A DNA stretch of 64,000 nucleotides, taken from positions 62,001-126,000 of the forward strand of contig NZ_JAHGVE010000008.1 of assembly GCF_018835585.1 (NCBI RefSeq), given 5' to 3'. Within the stretch, counting starts at the first letter, position 1. Each line of letters opens with the position of its first letter. The stretch comes from Pelorhabdus rhamnosifermentans (lineage in GTDB: Bacteria > Bacillota > Negativicutes > UMGS1260). Shown piece by piece: positions 43,195 through 52,914 of the stretch. Under the pieces are notes generated by a model. That model ran no database searches, was not told the origin of the DNA, and worked only from the letters and a program-made list of their open reading frames with translations. Made by a program: the position numbers and the translations under genes.

Positions 43195-45090
43195 TTGAGG
43201 CAAATAGGAATTATACTAATTGTAATACTATCATTTCTCTTGCACTTTCTTTGGTTAGGGCAGGAAGGGTTGGCTAATCTTTATTATGCTGCTGGAGTCA
43301 AAAGTATGATGATGAACTGGCATAACTTTTTCTTTGTCTCTTTTGACCCAAGTGGATTTATTACTATTGATAAACCGCCTCTTGGATTTTGGTTACAGAC
43401 GCTAAGTGCGAAGATTTTTGGGTTCCAAGGATGGAGTATAATTCTTCCACAAGCATTAGGTGGTGTAACATCTGTATATCTCATCTATGTTATTGTAAAA
43501 CGATACCATGGCGAATGGGCAGGGTTAATATCGGCACTTGTACTTGCACTTACTCCAATTTTTGTTGCTGCAAGCCGTAATAATACAATTGATGTACTGC
43601 TTGTTACGACACTAATGTTTTCGGTGCTAGTATTTTTGCCGGCGACTGAAGAGTTGAGTTTAAAAAGGCTTTTGCTCGCTTTCTTTTTAATTGGTGTTGG
43701 ATTTAACATAAAAAGCCTTGAAGCGTTTATGATTTTGCCAGCCTTCTATATTACATATTTTCTTACCCAACATGGACAGTACAAAAGAAAAGCTGTTCAT
43801 CTTCTTGCCGCTACCATGGTATTGATAGTTAGTTCCTTACCTTGGTTTATTGCAGTGGACAACGTTTCACCGGATGAACGTCCTTATGTTGGCAGTAGCG
43901 AAACTAACTCAGAGTTTCAGCTTGCAACTGGGTACAATGGCCTTGGTCATTTTTTAGGACAGGGAAATAGGAGGCCAGGAAGAACGGGGCGGGTGAGTAA
44001 TTCAGGAAGGTATGCAGCTCCAAATATACAAACTGGCAATATGAGACAAACGGGCGGGGAAACTGGGTTGTCTGGCCCATTTAGACTTTTTAATCATCAA
44101 ATGGGTGGCCAAATTAGTTGGTTACTATCATTTGCGCTGATTGGGTTAGTTGTTGCGATTTATCAACTTCGCAGGAATGCATTACCTGAAAAAACTAGGA
44201 TGAAGATGCTATTTTGGGGTTGCTGGCTTATTCCTCAAGTAATATTTTTCAGTATAGCACAAGGGGCACATAGATATTATTTGGTGATGATGGCTCCTGC
44301 GATAGCTGCTTTAGTTGGAATTAGTTATAGTATTCTTGCGGATTGGTGGTCAACAGGTGTCGGGAAAAGCCGATATCTATTGCCGGTTGCTATCGTTTTG
44401 ACTATTGGAGTTCAAGTTTTTATTATTGCAGGATATAATGAATGGCGTTCTTGGATGTTGCCAACGGTTATAGGGGGAGGGGTTTTAGCAACTTTGCTGC
44501 TAGGTTGGAAAGCAACCATGCGCAAAGTACAAAGAAACAGGGCGAATACCTTTGCTATGATTGTTGGTATCATCAGTATAATGATTGCCCCTTTTGCTTG
44601 GTCGCTTACTCCAGTCTTATACGGTTCAGGCAATGCGGCTTTTCCCTTTGCGGGGCCTGACCTAAATCCTCAGTCGAGACAATCCAACGTGCAATGGGGT
44701 ATGAATTTTACAGGTGTCAATACTGGCAAACTAGAGAATTTCCTTTTGTTGCATAGAAACGGAGAAAAGTATATTATAGCGGTCCCTAATGCCCATACTG
44801 CTTCACCAATAATCCTTAATACTGGGCAACCAGTAATGACATATGGCGGATTTGGTGGTTCAGAAAAAATATTAAATGAGGCAGAGTTGGAAGAACTAAT
44901 AGCTAGCGGACAATTACGCTACATAATGATAGGTGCTGGGAATAGCCAGCAGCCTGAGATTGATGCATGGGTAAGTTCTCATGGCATACTAATACCAGAC
45001 TCAGAATGGCAAACCTCGGAGCAGGAAAATATAACTGGATTGGGAGATTCAAGGCAAAGGCGCATGAAGCTTTATGAGTGCCATTCTTAA
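43195..45090 (+). CDS. GT39-type (YkcB-like) membrane glycosyltransferase
   Basis: 631 residues with about 11-12 TM helices. The first loop has FVSFDPSGFITIDKPPLGFW, then AASRNNTIDVLLV and GFNIKSLEAFMILPAF, typical of dolichyl/undecaprenyl-phosphate mannosyltransferase-like (PMT/ArnT) proteins. A large extracytoplasmic Gly/Asn/Arg-rich loop (about 240-290) and a C-terminal soluble part (about 490-631). Transfers a sugar from a lipid carrier in cell-envelope synthesis; acceptor unknown. TTG start, SD GGAGG. Confidence 0.88.
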   Translation: MRQIGIILIVILSFLLHFLWLGQEGLANLYYAAGVKSMMMNWHNFFFVSFDPSGFITIDKPPLGFWLQTLSAKIFGFQGWSIILPQALGGVTSVYLIYVIVKRYHGEWAGLISALVLALTPIFVAASRNNTIDVLLVTTLMFSVLVFLPATEELSLKRLLLAFFLIGVGFNIKSLEAFMILPAFYITYFLTQHGQYKRKAVHLLAATMVLIVSSLPWFIAVDNVSPDERPYVGSSETNSEFQLATGYNGLGHFLGQGNRRPGRTGRVSNSGRYAAPNIQTGNMRQTGGETGLSGPFRLFNHQMGGQISWLLSFALIGLVVAIYQLRRNALPEKTRMKMLFWGCWLIPQVIFFSIAQGAHRYYLVMMAPAIAALVGISYSILADWWSTGVGKSRYLLPVAIVLTIGVQVFIIAGYNEWRSWMLPTVIGGGVLATLLLGWKATMRKVQRNRANTFAMIVGIISIMIAPFAWSLTPVLYGSGNAAFPFAGPDLNPQSRQSNVQWGMNFTGVNTGKLENFLLLHRNGEKYIIAVPNAHTASPIILNTGQPVMTYGGFGGSEKILNEAELEELIASGQLRYIMIGAGNSQQPEIDAWVSSHGILIPDSEWQTSEQENITGLGDSRQRRMKLYECHS

Positions 45091-45225
45091 TAATATTGAA
45101 GTTTTTTATCAAGAAGTTTGTAATCATATGGGACAAATTGATTAGGAATTCGGGCTTACGATTATATTATTAGGAGTCTTTGTTCTCTTTATTTTTACTT
45201 ATTAGCATTGGTTGGGGCTAGTATA

Positions 45226-45262
45226 AAAAAGTTCCTGCAAAGCAATTTCGCTTTGCAGGAAT
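45226..45262 (-). terminator. Terminator after chemoreceptor
   Basis: TTCCTGCAAAGC with GCTTTGCAGGAA around a short loop; on the - strand a T run (CTTTTTTAT) follows. Confidence 0.85.
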
Positions 45263-45317
45263 CTTGAAATACAAGGGATATGTTGCCTGTAAGTCGATTT
45301 GACAGGGGAGTCGATAA

Positions 45318-47297
45318 TTAAATTTGAAACTTGCTGACAGCTTCGCGGAGATCCATTGCTAAGCGAGCAAGTGATTGACTGGATGTCGCAATTTCTTCCA
45401 TGGATGCAGATTGTTCTTCGGTTGCAGCTGATACTGTCTGTGCTTCTCCAGCTGTTTTTTTATTTAGTTCATTGATTTGTTTTACCGAACCCACAATTTG
45501 TTGACTGCCTATAGCCATCTGTTCGATGGCAGCGGATATTTCTTTTACTTGGTCAGATACACGTATTATTACAGTCGATATTTCTTCGAAGGTTTGTCCA
45601 GAAGCATTGACTACTTTCGCTCCTAGCCGAACTTCCTGTGTGCCATTGTTCATGGCTACTACTGCTTTATCTGTATCTCCCTGAATTTCATTAATTAGTT
45701 CAGCAATCTTCTTGGTTGCCTCCTCTGACTGCTCGGCCAGTTTACGTACTTCTTCTGCTACAACAGTAAAGCCGCGTCCCTGTTCACCCGCTCGTGCTGC
45801 TTCGATAGCGGCGTTTAAGGCTAACAAATTTGTCTGACCGGCAATACCTGAGATCGTGTCTACAATTTGACCGATTTCCTTAGAACTTTCACCTAATTTA
45901 GTTACCATCTTAGCAGTGGTAGTAACGGTTTCTTCAATATTGGCCATTTGGTTTACCGCTTTATCTATTGACTCGTTACCTTCGTTTGCTTTGTTAGCTG
46001 CATGGGATGATTGTTTCGCCACTTCATTGGCGTTGATGGCAATCTGTTGGATGCTAGCTGACATTTGCTCCACAATCACTGCTGTTTCATTGGCTGCGGC
46101 AAGTTGTTGTTCTGCTCCTTTGGCCACATCGGTAATGGAGCCAGCAACTTGGTTAGCCGCTTGGGCCGATTGATCGGCACTAGCAGTTAGTTCCTCTGAA
46201 GATGCTGCCAAATTTTCCGCGTTATGATTAACGTGTAATATCAATTCTTTCAAATTATGTACCATCGTATTAAAGCTAAGCGAAAGCAATGCAATTTCAT
46301 CTTGGCCATTAACTTTTACCTGTACAGTAAGGTCACCATTGGCAACTAATTTAACTTGATTAGTCAGGTTTTCCATTGGTTTAGTTATACGTTTTGACAT
46401 CATAAAAGTGATTCCTATTACAAACAGTATGGATAGAGCGGCAACAATACTAAGCGACCATTTCAATTTGATAAGGGGTTGGTAGACAACTTCTTCCGGT
46501 ACATTTATTGCCAAAACCCATCCTGTTGCTGGGATCTTTTGATAAACAGTGAGCATGTCTTTACCATTATAATGATAACTTTCAAATCCTTGATCTTTTG
46601 TTAACATATCTTTAAAAATGGCGGATAAGTTTTTTAACTTTTCTACTTCAAAAACATTTTTTGATACTAAATCGGGATCAGGATTCGCCAACATAGAACC
46701 TTTGGTATCTATTATAAAAGCATAGCCTGCACCAAATAAATTGATGCTCTGTACATTATCAATAAGGGTTTGGATCAAGATATCTTCGGCAATAATTCCG
46801 CGAGTTTGTCCTGAAGCATTCTTCAATGGCATAGCGACGGATATTGCCATTTGTTTGGTTGTCATATCTAAATATGGATCTGAAAAAGTAAGTTTTTGTT
46901 GTTCCATTGCTTGCTTGTACCAACCACGAATCCGTGGATCATAATCTGTAGGTGGTGTCCAGCCGCTTCCATCGATCATCTTCCCATCCGTAGAACCAAA
47001 ATACATATCAGACACTTCTTTATCAACATTCTTATAGCCTGCGACCATAGGCGCGGTGATATCATTAGTACTCAAATTATTTTGTATCGTGCTATTGGTA
47101 ATTTCCAGCATTTTGGCCTTGCTATTAAGCCATCCGTCAAATTTGTTTACATAGGAGCCAACATTTGCTTTCATTTCTTCTTGAATTCTTGTGGTCATTT
47201 GATCTTTTGTAAACAAATATCCCACAGTTGATGAAACTAACAGAATAACGGCGGATAATATCGAGAAAATTAATGTTAGTTTACTTTTTAAAGTCAT
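45318..47297 (-). CDS. Methyl-accepting chemotaxis protein with Cache domain
   Basis: 659 residues. TM1 at about 7-28, a dCache ligand domain (about 35-280) with WTPPTDYDPRIRGWYKQAM and FSDPYLDMTTKQMAISVAMP, TM2 near 285-305, HAMP, and a signalling domain with the invariant tip DTISGIAGQTNLLALNAAIE and RKLAEQSEEATKKIAELI. It binds a small ligand outside and signals to CheA. The ligand is unknown; no che genes lie nearby. Confidence 0.95.
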   Translation of the reverse strand: MTLKSKLTLIFSILSAVILLVSSTVGYLFTKDQMTTRIQEEMKANVGSYVNKFDGWLNSKAKMLEITNSTIQNNLSTNDITAPMVAGYKNVDKEVSDMYFGSTDGKMIDGSGWTPPTDYDPRIRGWYKQAMEQQKLTFSDPYLDMTTKQMAISVAMPLKNASGQTRGIIAEDILIQTLIDNVQSINLFGAGYAFIIDTKGSMLANPDPDLVSKNVFEVEKLKNLSAIFKDMLTKDQGFESYHYNGKDMLTVYQKIPATGWVLAINVPEEVVYQPLIKLKWSLSIVAALSILFVIGITFMMSKRITKPMENLTNQVKLVANGDLTVQVKVNGQDEIALLSLSFNTMVHNLKELILHVNHNAENLAASSEELTASADQSAQAANQVAGSITDVAKGAEQQLAAANETAVIVEQMSASIQQIAINANEVAKQSSHAANKANEGNESIDKAVNQMANIEETVTTTAKMVTKLGESSKEIGQIVDTISGIAGQTNLLALNAAIEAARAGEQGRGFTVVAEEVRKLAEQSEEATKKIAELINEIQGDTDKAVVAMNNGTQEVRLGAKVVNASGQTFEEISTVIIRVSDQVKEISAAIEQMAIGSQQIVGSVKQINELNKKTAGEAQTVSAATEEQSASMEEIATSSQSLARLAMDLREAVSKFQI

Positions 47298-47659
47298 TAT
47301 TCTTTTCTCCTTTCAAAATTGTAATGGTCGGCGGTTGGGACGGTATAAAATTTGCTGTTGTTCCACAAAATTCGACATATGGGACCATTGTCCTTCAGTA
47401 ATATATCTTAAATTTATTAACATGAACTGTATCTTCGCGTAATCTAGCAAAGAAATACCCGTGTTATCGTCTCAAAGGGATGTATGGAATGGTATTGCGA
47501 TCTTATTTGAGACATGAATAGGATGGATTTATCAATATTCTGATGAAGATGAGAAGGATTAATCAACCTGTATGAAATGGGGTAACTGTCTAAATTAATT
47601 CTAATATTCAGAGGCTATCATAGAATTAATTAATTGCTTAGCAACAAAGGGGGATCAAA
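47298..47659. other. Chemoreceptor upstream region
   Basis: No gene seen. Contains the SD AGGAGAAAAG of the chemoreceptor and probably its promoter; I could not identify a sigma-D type box. Confidence 0.4.
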
Positions 47660-47752
47660 ATGTTCTTAGTGTATGGGTTTATTGGTATAGGTGTATTCAC
47701 TTTTTGGTCACTGATTAACATGTATCTTAAGATGCCACGAAATTATCTTTGA
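47660..47752 (+). CDS. Tiny membrane protein (30 aa)
   Basis: ATG after the strong SD AAAGGGGGATC. 30 residues (MFLVYGFIGIGVFTFWSLIN...) consisting of one hydrophobic helix and a short basic end. No family known. It is followed by its own terminator. Confidence 0.55.
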   Translation: MFLVYGFIGIGVFTFWSLINMYLKMPRNYL

Positions 47753-47882
47753 ATAGGGTGGCCTTTTTTCCCATTATTGCAAAAGATGTTGAATTTCATA
47801 TTTCAAATCGTTACAATAAACATGTAAAATATCTTCCTCTATTCTATATATGGATTTATTTAATAGTGAATATCTTTAATGT

Positions 47883-47919
47883 GGCCTCAAGTGTTTTTTA
47901 ACTGTGAGGTCTTTTTTTG
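47883..47919 (+). terminator. Terminator after tiny membrane protein
   Basis: GGCCTCA and TGAGGTC around a 16-nt loop, followed by TTTTTTT. Confidence 0.7.
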
Positions 47920-48219
47920 TTGCTACTTATTCTAAGGCAGTGCATCCTTAAAGACTCACAGGAGGTTAATCGAGGAATTGTTTTAAAGGCATAAGTGGGA
48001 TGTCACTAACCCCGTCCCCTCGGCATTATATATGCAAGCTACCGCTTTCTTCAAATTATGTCCCGTCTCAACGCCGTTGACACGTCTATATGTCGACTTA
48101 AGCGAACGCCGCCGGATCTTTCGCTTTGTGAAAATTTTGCACCAAAATCGGTATAATAGTATAATGTTACCAGTGAGTAGTCTAATAGATTGTAAAATAC
48201 GGATATGAAAGGAGAAAAA
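47920..48219. other. Upstream region of MBL-fold gene
   Basis: No gene supported. TATAAT at 48153-48158 region (GGTATAATAGTATAATG) could be the -10 of the next gene. Confidence 0.4.
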
Positions 48220-48858
48220 ATGAAAATTAAGTGGTTAGGACATTCTTGTTTTTTACTCACAGCCGATAATGGTGTGAGAGTATTGACAGACCCCTTTGAC
48301 AGTTCAGTAGGGTATGAGGTACCTGATGTAGCAGCGGATATTGTTTCCACAAGCCATAAGCATTCTGATCATAACTATACTCAAGCGGTGCAGGGAGAAT
48401 TTTTCCACATAGATAAGACGGGAAAATTTTTTCATAAAGGAATTGAAATTATCGGTGTTGCCACTTTCCATGACGAGGAAGGCGGTGCTCAGCGTGGGAA
48501 AAATACTATTTATAAATTTATTGTGGATGGGTTGCATATTTGTCATTGCGGGGATTTGGGTCACATATTGACCCCGGAACAGAGGCAAGAGATAGGCCCT
48601 GTTGACATTTTGCTGATTCCGGTAGGGGGATTTTATACCATTGGACCTGATCAGGCGGTAGAAGTAGCTAAAATGCTGCAACCATCGGTTATTATACCCA
48701 TGCACTTTAAAACCGAGCCTATTCAATATCCTATCGCAGGTGTTGAAAGTTTCTTGCAAAAAATCGGGGGCGGGAAGCGAGTGGGAAAACAGGAAGTCGA
48801 GTATGATAAGGCATCCATGGCTTCAGTGTCTAATGTTGTGGTCTTAGACTATGCGTAA
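48220..48858 (+). CDS. Metallo-beta-lactamase-fold hydrolase (UPF0173-like)
   Basis: 212 residues. WLGHSCF, then the metal motif TSHKHSDHNY, CHCGDLGH and IPMHFKTE give the usual His/Asp set, with HxHSDH in place of HxHxDH. The family is UlaG/UPF0173-like; substrate unknown. ATG 48220 is set by SD AAAGGAGAAAAA. A terminator follows. Confidence 0.9.
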   Translation: MKIKWLGHSCFLLTADNGVRVLTDPFDSSVGYEVPDVAADIVSTSHKHSDHNYTQAVQGEFFHIDKTGKFFHKGIEIIGVATFHDEEGGAQRGKNTIYKFIVDGLHICHCGDLGHILTPEQRQEIGPVDILLIPVGGFYTIGPDQAVEVAKMLQPSVIIPMHFKTEPIQYPIAGVESFLQKIGGGKRVGKQEVEYDKASMASVSNVVVLDYA

Positions 48859-48883
48859 AGCTTAAAACGTAAAGTAATGCTAA

Positions 48884-48918
48884 CGCCTTTAGAGCAGAAA
48901 GCTCTGAGGGCTTTTTTT
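48884..48918 (+). terminator. Terminator after MBL-fold gene
   Basis: GCCTTTAGAGC pairs with GCTCTGAGGGC, then TTTTTTT. Confidence 0.9.
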
Positions 48919-49070
48919 ATGTCGGGAAACTGACTATTTGAAAATGAGAAAGAGGCTTTGTTATGCGAAGAAATCAGCGTGGCCGAAAGAGTGATAATGT
49001 AGTATGATCGAGTTCCTTATAGACAGTTTTTTGCAGATATAGTACACTAAAACTAAATATATAGTTTGAT

Positions 49071-49126
49071 AGGCAATGAAGCCTCTATAAATTGCAGAAA
49101 AATGCTGCAGTTGTAGGGGCTTTTTC
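49071..49126 (+). promoter_or_regulatory. ANTAR-type antitermination leader before eutW
   Basis: A small hairpin AGGC-AATGAA-GCCT (49071-49084) has a hexaloop with A at position 1 and G at position 4, the feature bound by EutV ANTAR domains. Its 3' arm is the 5' arm of a terminator (AGCCTCTATAA...TTGTAGGGGCT, then TTTTT). The two are mutually exclusive, so bound EutV would let RNA polymerase pass. Confidence 0.75.
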
Positions 49127-49147
49127 TATGCGTTGGAGATGATCAAT

Positions 49148-50605
49148 ATGGAAGATTATGAAAGTATACGTAAGCTGTGTTTGGAATATACGGCATTGTT
49201 GGAAGACGACATTTGCCAATTAGAAGCGTTAGGCAAGCAATTATTAACGATAGCGACCCTGAATGATACGGATATTTTTATTGATGCGCCGTTAAAGGAA
49301 GGCTGCGCCAGCATTGTTTTAGGCTGGGCTCATGCGGACAATCTTTCATCACTTTATAAAAAAAGTGTTGTAGGCGAAATCGCTTATGTAGAATGTGAAC
49401 CAGCTGTTTATCGAGCTGCTTTATTTGGTGAAAAGAGCTCTAATGTGCGCGGGGTGAGTCAGGAAGGGGTGCCGATTGCCCAGACCGTTGTCCCGATTAA
49501 AAATTCAAAGGGGAAAATCATTGGTGTTTTAATTATGGAAAAGGATATTTCCGCAAGAATCGAGCAGGAGAAACAAGTAGAGTTTTTGACACAGACAGCA
49601 GATCATTTAAGTCAGACTTTGATGTCATTGGCAAGAACCGGCTGTGGCTGGGATGAATGGGGCGTTGGTGGCATTTTCGTTTTGAATCCAGAGGGAAATA
49701 TAACATATGCAAATCGACAGGCAAGTGTGATCGCGGAAAATTTGTGGCAGGGAAGGGTTATGCAGAAAAATTTACAGGAATTTTTAGGCTACACTTCTTT
49801 ATCATCTTTGGTGGAAGATTTGTGGGGCACAAAAAATATGCAATATGGAACAGCGAGTTATATTTTTCGAGCCTATTCACTTATTTCTCATGGAATTCTA
49901 AGCGGCTGTGTCGTGTCGGTACAAGATGTAACGGAGCTTCGTGAAAAAGAACGCCGTATTGATATGCAGTCTGTCATTATCGAGGAAATCAATCATCGAG
50001 TAAAAAATACCTTACAAAATGTAATTTCTTTATTATATATGCAACTGCGGCGAACAGAAGAAAAGGAAGTTAAAGAAGAGTTTCTGGCATGTATTAATCG
50101 TATTTTATCGATTGCTAAAGTCTATGAAGTGTTTACATATCAATCAAGGGATGTAGTGAATCTAAACGAACTAGCCTTGTATATCATGGAAAAAATTATA
50201 GAAAGTGGTACTTTGCCAGAACAGCAGGTGAAAAACCAGGTTGAAGGCTGTGATGTTTTTCTTCATGCGAAACAGGCGGTGCCAATTGCTTTGGTCTTAA
50301 ATGAAGTATTATCGAATGCTGTAAAGCATGGATTGAAAAATTGTGTGCATCGTGGTGAAGTGAATATTAAAATCAGAGAAGATCGCGGTACTGTTAAAAT
50401 TCGTGTTGAAAATAATGGGAAGCAAATAAAAGAAAGAGATGCAAAGAATCAACGAAAACGTTTAGGGCTTTATTTGGTAAAGCTTTTAATTTGCGAACAA
50501 ATGAGCGGGCAGTTTGATTTAACACATGAAAATGGATTCGTTGTTGCGAACATTTCTTTTCCTTTATGTGGACTGGCTGCAAAAGAGGAGGGAAAAGCGA
50601 TATGA
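49148..50605 (+). CDS. eutW: Ethanolamine sensor histidine kinase EutW
   Basis: 485 residues. An N-terminal sensory part (about 1-165) with the VVPIKNSKGKIIGVLIMEKD element, a PAS-like domain (about 170-265), and an HisKA_2 kinase with EINHRVKNTLQNVISLLYMQ near 275 and an ATPase end with NEVLSNAVKHGL and KRLGLYLVKLL. EutW phosphorylates EutV when ethanolamine is present. ATG 49148 follows GGAG. Overlaps eutV by 4 nt. No TM segment, so it senses inside the cell. Confidence 0.9.
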   Translation: MEDYESIRKLCLEYTALLEDDICQLEALGKQLLTIATLNDTDIFIDAPLKEGCASIVLGWAHADNLSSLYKKSVVGEIAYVECEPAVYRAALFGEKSSNVRGVSQEGVPIAQTVVPIKNSKGKIIGVLIMEKDISARIEQEKQVEFLTQTADHLSQTLMSLARTGCGWDEWGVGGIFVLNPEGNITYANRQASVIAENLWQGRVMQKNLQEFLGYTSLSSLVEDLWGTKNMQYGTASYIFRAYSLISHGILSGCVVSVQDVTELREKERRIDMQSVIIEEINHRVKNTLQNVISLLYMQLRRTEEKEVKEEFLACINRILSIAKVYEVFTYQSRDVVNLNELALYIMEKIIESGTLPEQQVKNQVEGCDVFLHAKQAVPIALVLNEVLSNAVKHGLKNCVHRGEVNIKIREDRGTVKIRVENNGKQIKERDAKNQRKRLGLYLVKLLICEQMSGQFDLTHENGFVVANISFPLCGLAAKEEGKAI

Positions 50606-51168
50606 AGACATTATCAATTTTATTGGCAGAAGATGAAATTTTGATTCGAGAGGATATGAAAGAGGCATTAGAGGAAGCGGGGCATATTGTTTGTGCTGAA
50701 TGTGATAATGGGAAAAAAGCGATTGAACAAGCAAAACAAATGCAGCCGGAATTGGCAATCTTGGATATCATGATGCCAGAACTAGATGGTTTAGAGACAG
50801 CTCAAATGATGCATGAACTGAATATTCCAGTGGTTATGGTGACGGCGAACAGTCAGGCGAAACTAATTCAACGAGCAGAAAAGGTTCATGTTTATGGGTA
50901 TATTATAAAGCCAGTTTCAGAGCAGAATCTTTTGGCTGCAGTGCAGATTGCATATGCACGCTGGCGTGAGATGGATTGCACGAGTAATGAATTGCAAAAA
51001 ATGCAGGCGACTTTGTGTGCCCAAAAAACGATTAGTAAGGCGCGATCTTTGATTCAGGATCGATTGGGGCTTTCGGCGTCAGAGGCACATCGCCGTCTTT
51101 TACAGGAGGCAACGAAGCGGCAAATGCCGTTGGCAACGCTTGCTGAAAAAATCTTGCAGCAAATGTAG
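50602..51168 (+). CDS. eutV: ANTAR response regulator EutV
   Basis: 188 residues. REC domain with LLAEDEILIRED and Asp55 in LAILDIMMPELDG, Thr/Ser near VVMVTANSQ and Lys in YIIKPVS. C-terminal ANTAR domain (about 130-188) with ISKARSLIQDRLGLSASEAH and the RRLLQEA(T)KRQMPLATLAEKIL pattern. It is an RNA-binding antiterminator, not a DNA-binding regulator. SD GAGGAGGGAAAAG. Confidence 0.94.
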   Translation: MKTLSILLAEDEILIREDMKEALEEAGHIVCAECDNGKKAIEQAKQMQPELAILDIMMPELDGLETAQMMHELNIPVVMVTANSQAKLIQRAEKVHVYGYIIKPVSEQNLLAAVQIAYARWREMDCTSNELQKMQATLCAQKTISKARSLIQDRLGLSASEAHRRLLQEATKRQMPLATLAEKILQQM

Positions 51169-51247
51169 TCAAATGACTTGCAAAAGTAAATAGAATGATG
51201 TAGTATAATAATGAAATCAAAGATATTTGGTTTTACAATGGAATAAT

Positions 51248-51304
51248 AGGCAATAACGCCCAATTGATCGTCAGAATTTCTGACTTTTATCTGGGCGTTT
51301 TTTT
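51248..51304 (+). promoter_or_regulatory. First terminator leader before ethanolamine permease
   Basis: GGC-AATAAC-GCC is followed by a terminator (AACGCCCA...TGGGCGTT, then TTTTTT) whose 5' arm overlaps it. The loop has A1 but A at position 4 where G is expected, so it is a weaker match to the ANTAR site. It may simply terminate the eutVW transcript. Confidence 0.6.
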
Positions 51305-51367
51305 AATTTCTATTGTGAGGAAGTGGCTGAAAAGTCACGGATAACCTTTTTGAAAAAAGAAAATTAA

Positions 51368-51425
51368 AGGCAATGAAGCCTGACAGCGAATGCAGTTTAT
51401 AATGCATCCTGTTAGGCTTTTTTAT
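51368..51425 (+). promoter_or_regulatory. Second, ANTAR-type leader before ethanolamine permease
   Basis: AGGC-AATGAA-GCCT (51368-51381), identical to the eutW leader hairpin, overlaps the arm of a terminator (AAGCCTGACAG...CTGTTAGGCTT, TTTTTT). Same exclusive fold as at 49071, which supports joint control by EutV. Confidence 0.78.
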
Positions 51426-51447
51426 TGAAAAAAAGGAGGAAATATTT

Positions 51448-52818
51448 ATGGAAGTCAGTAAAAGTGTAGCTTTAGAAGAGAAACACGAAGCAGCAAATTT
51501 ATCGAGAGTTTTGAAACCAATCCATTTATGGGCATTAACCGTTGGTCTGGTCATTTCTGGTAATTACTTTGGCTGGAGTTATGGTTTTGCAGCTGGCGGG
51601 GTTATGGGATTAGCTCTTGCACTTGTTCCAGTTACTATTTTTTATGTGACCTTTATCTTATCCTATTCGGAACTTGCTACAGCGATTCCACATGCCGGCG
51701 GCCCCTCTGCATATGCACGTCGAGCTTTAGGAAAATTTGGCGGATATATGAATGGTATTAGTTGTTTGATTGAATTCGTATTTGCACCACCCGCAATCGC
51801 ACTTGCTGTAGGTGGTTATGTCCATGCAATGGTGCCGGGCATCAATGTTATGGCAGCGACCGTAGCAGCTTTTCTATTTTTTATTTTTTTAAATTATTGG
51901 GGCATGAAAGTTTCCGCTACTTTTGAACTTACTGTAACCGTTATTGCTTTAGTCGGGCTTGTTATATACTGGGGTTTGGCTCTTCCTCATTTTGAACTGT
52001 CTCGTGTTATGACTACACCATATCTGCCAAATGGGTTTCAAGGGGTTATGGCAGCTGTACCTTTTGCCATATGGTTTTATTTGGCGATTGAAGGTGGTGC
52101 AATGAGTGCCGAAGAAATGGTGAATCCGCAAAAAGATATTTCGAAAGGCTTTTTAACGGGAATGGGGAGTCTGATGGCTATGGCCTTTTTGACTTTATTC
52201 TTAACAGCAGGCATTGTCGATACCAAATTGATCGATGGTGTTGATTTTCCATTACCGCTGGCATTAAGTGCGGTCTTTGGCGATGGATCTTTTCCTGTTT
52301 TACTTATGAGCGGAATTGGTTTGTTTGGTCTGGTAGCTTCGCTGCATGGCATTATTTTAGGTTATTCACGCCAAACTTATGCGATGGCGCGTACTGGTTA
52401 TTTACCGAAATTTTTGGCTAAGTTAGATGAAAAACATCATACGCCGGTATGGGCATTGATTCTTCCAGGGCTCATCTGTCTGGGGACCGCATTAACAGGA
52501 CTTACCGATGTAGTCATTACAATTTCAGCTTTTGGTTCAGTTGTGATGTACATTTTCAGTTTGATCAGCCTTTTCGTGCTTCGTAAAAAGGAACCGGACT
52601 TGAAACGACCATTTCGGGTATCCTATCCAATTATACCGATCATTAGCATTCTCATGGCTGTTTTTTGCTTAATTAGCTTATTGATTGCATCCAGTGATGT
52701 CTTGCCTTATGTAGTAGGTATTTATGCTGTGGCTATTCTTTATTACCTCATTTGGGGCAACAAGAATATTCGCCCCTTTGAAGAAGAATTCGGTGTTTTA
52801 GATGAACTGGATCAATAA
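51448..52818 (+). CDS. eat: Ethanolamine permease (APC family)
   Basis: 456 residues with about 12 TM helices. GLVISGNYFGWSYGFAAGG, HAGGPSAYARRALGKFGGYM and FYLAIEGGAMSAEEMVNPQK match the ethanolamine permease branch of the amino acid-polyamine-organocation family. ATG after AAGGAGGAAAT. It is followed by eutABC, so it imports the substrate. Confidence 0.9.
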   Translation: MEVSKSVALEEKHEAANLSRVLKPIHLWALTVGLVISGNYFGWSYGFAAGGVMGLALALVPVTIFYVTFILSYSELATAIPHAGGPSAYARRALGKFGGYMNGISCLIEFVFAPPAIALAVGGYVHAMVPGINVMAATVAAFLFFIFLNYWGMKVSATFELTVTVIALVGLVIYWGLALPHFELSRVMTTPYLPNGFQGVMAAVPFAIWFYLAIEGGAMSAEEMVNPQKDISKGFLTGMGSLMAMAFLTLFLTAGIVDTKLIDGVDFPLPLALSAVFGDGSFPVLLMSGIGLFGLVASLHGIILGYSRQTYAMARTGYLPKFLAKLDEKHHTPVWALILPGLICLGTALTGLTDVVITISAFGSVVMYIFSLISLFVLRKKEPDLKRPFRVSYPIIPIISILMAVFCLISLLIASSDVLPYVVGIYAVAILYYLIWGNKNIRPFEEEFGVLDELDQ

Positions 52819-52914
52819 GATATACTTTGGAAAATAATTGTAATAGTATTTTGTGAGCAGATATGACAAAATTTTTGGCATATCTGCTAAATTAATACGT
52901 AAGGTTTGAGTGAT

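Noticed and set aside
47298-47640. c-di-GMP riboswitch before the chemoreceptor
   Set aside because: No GEMM core could be found on the - strand.
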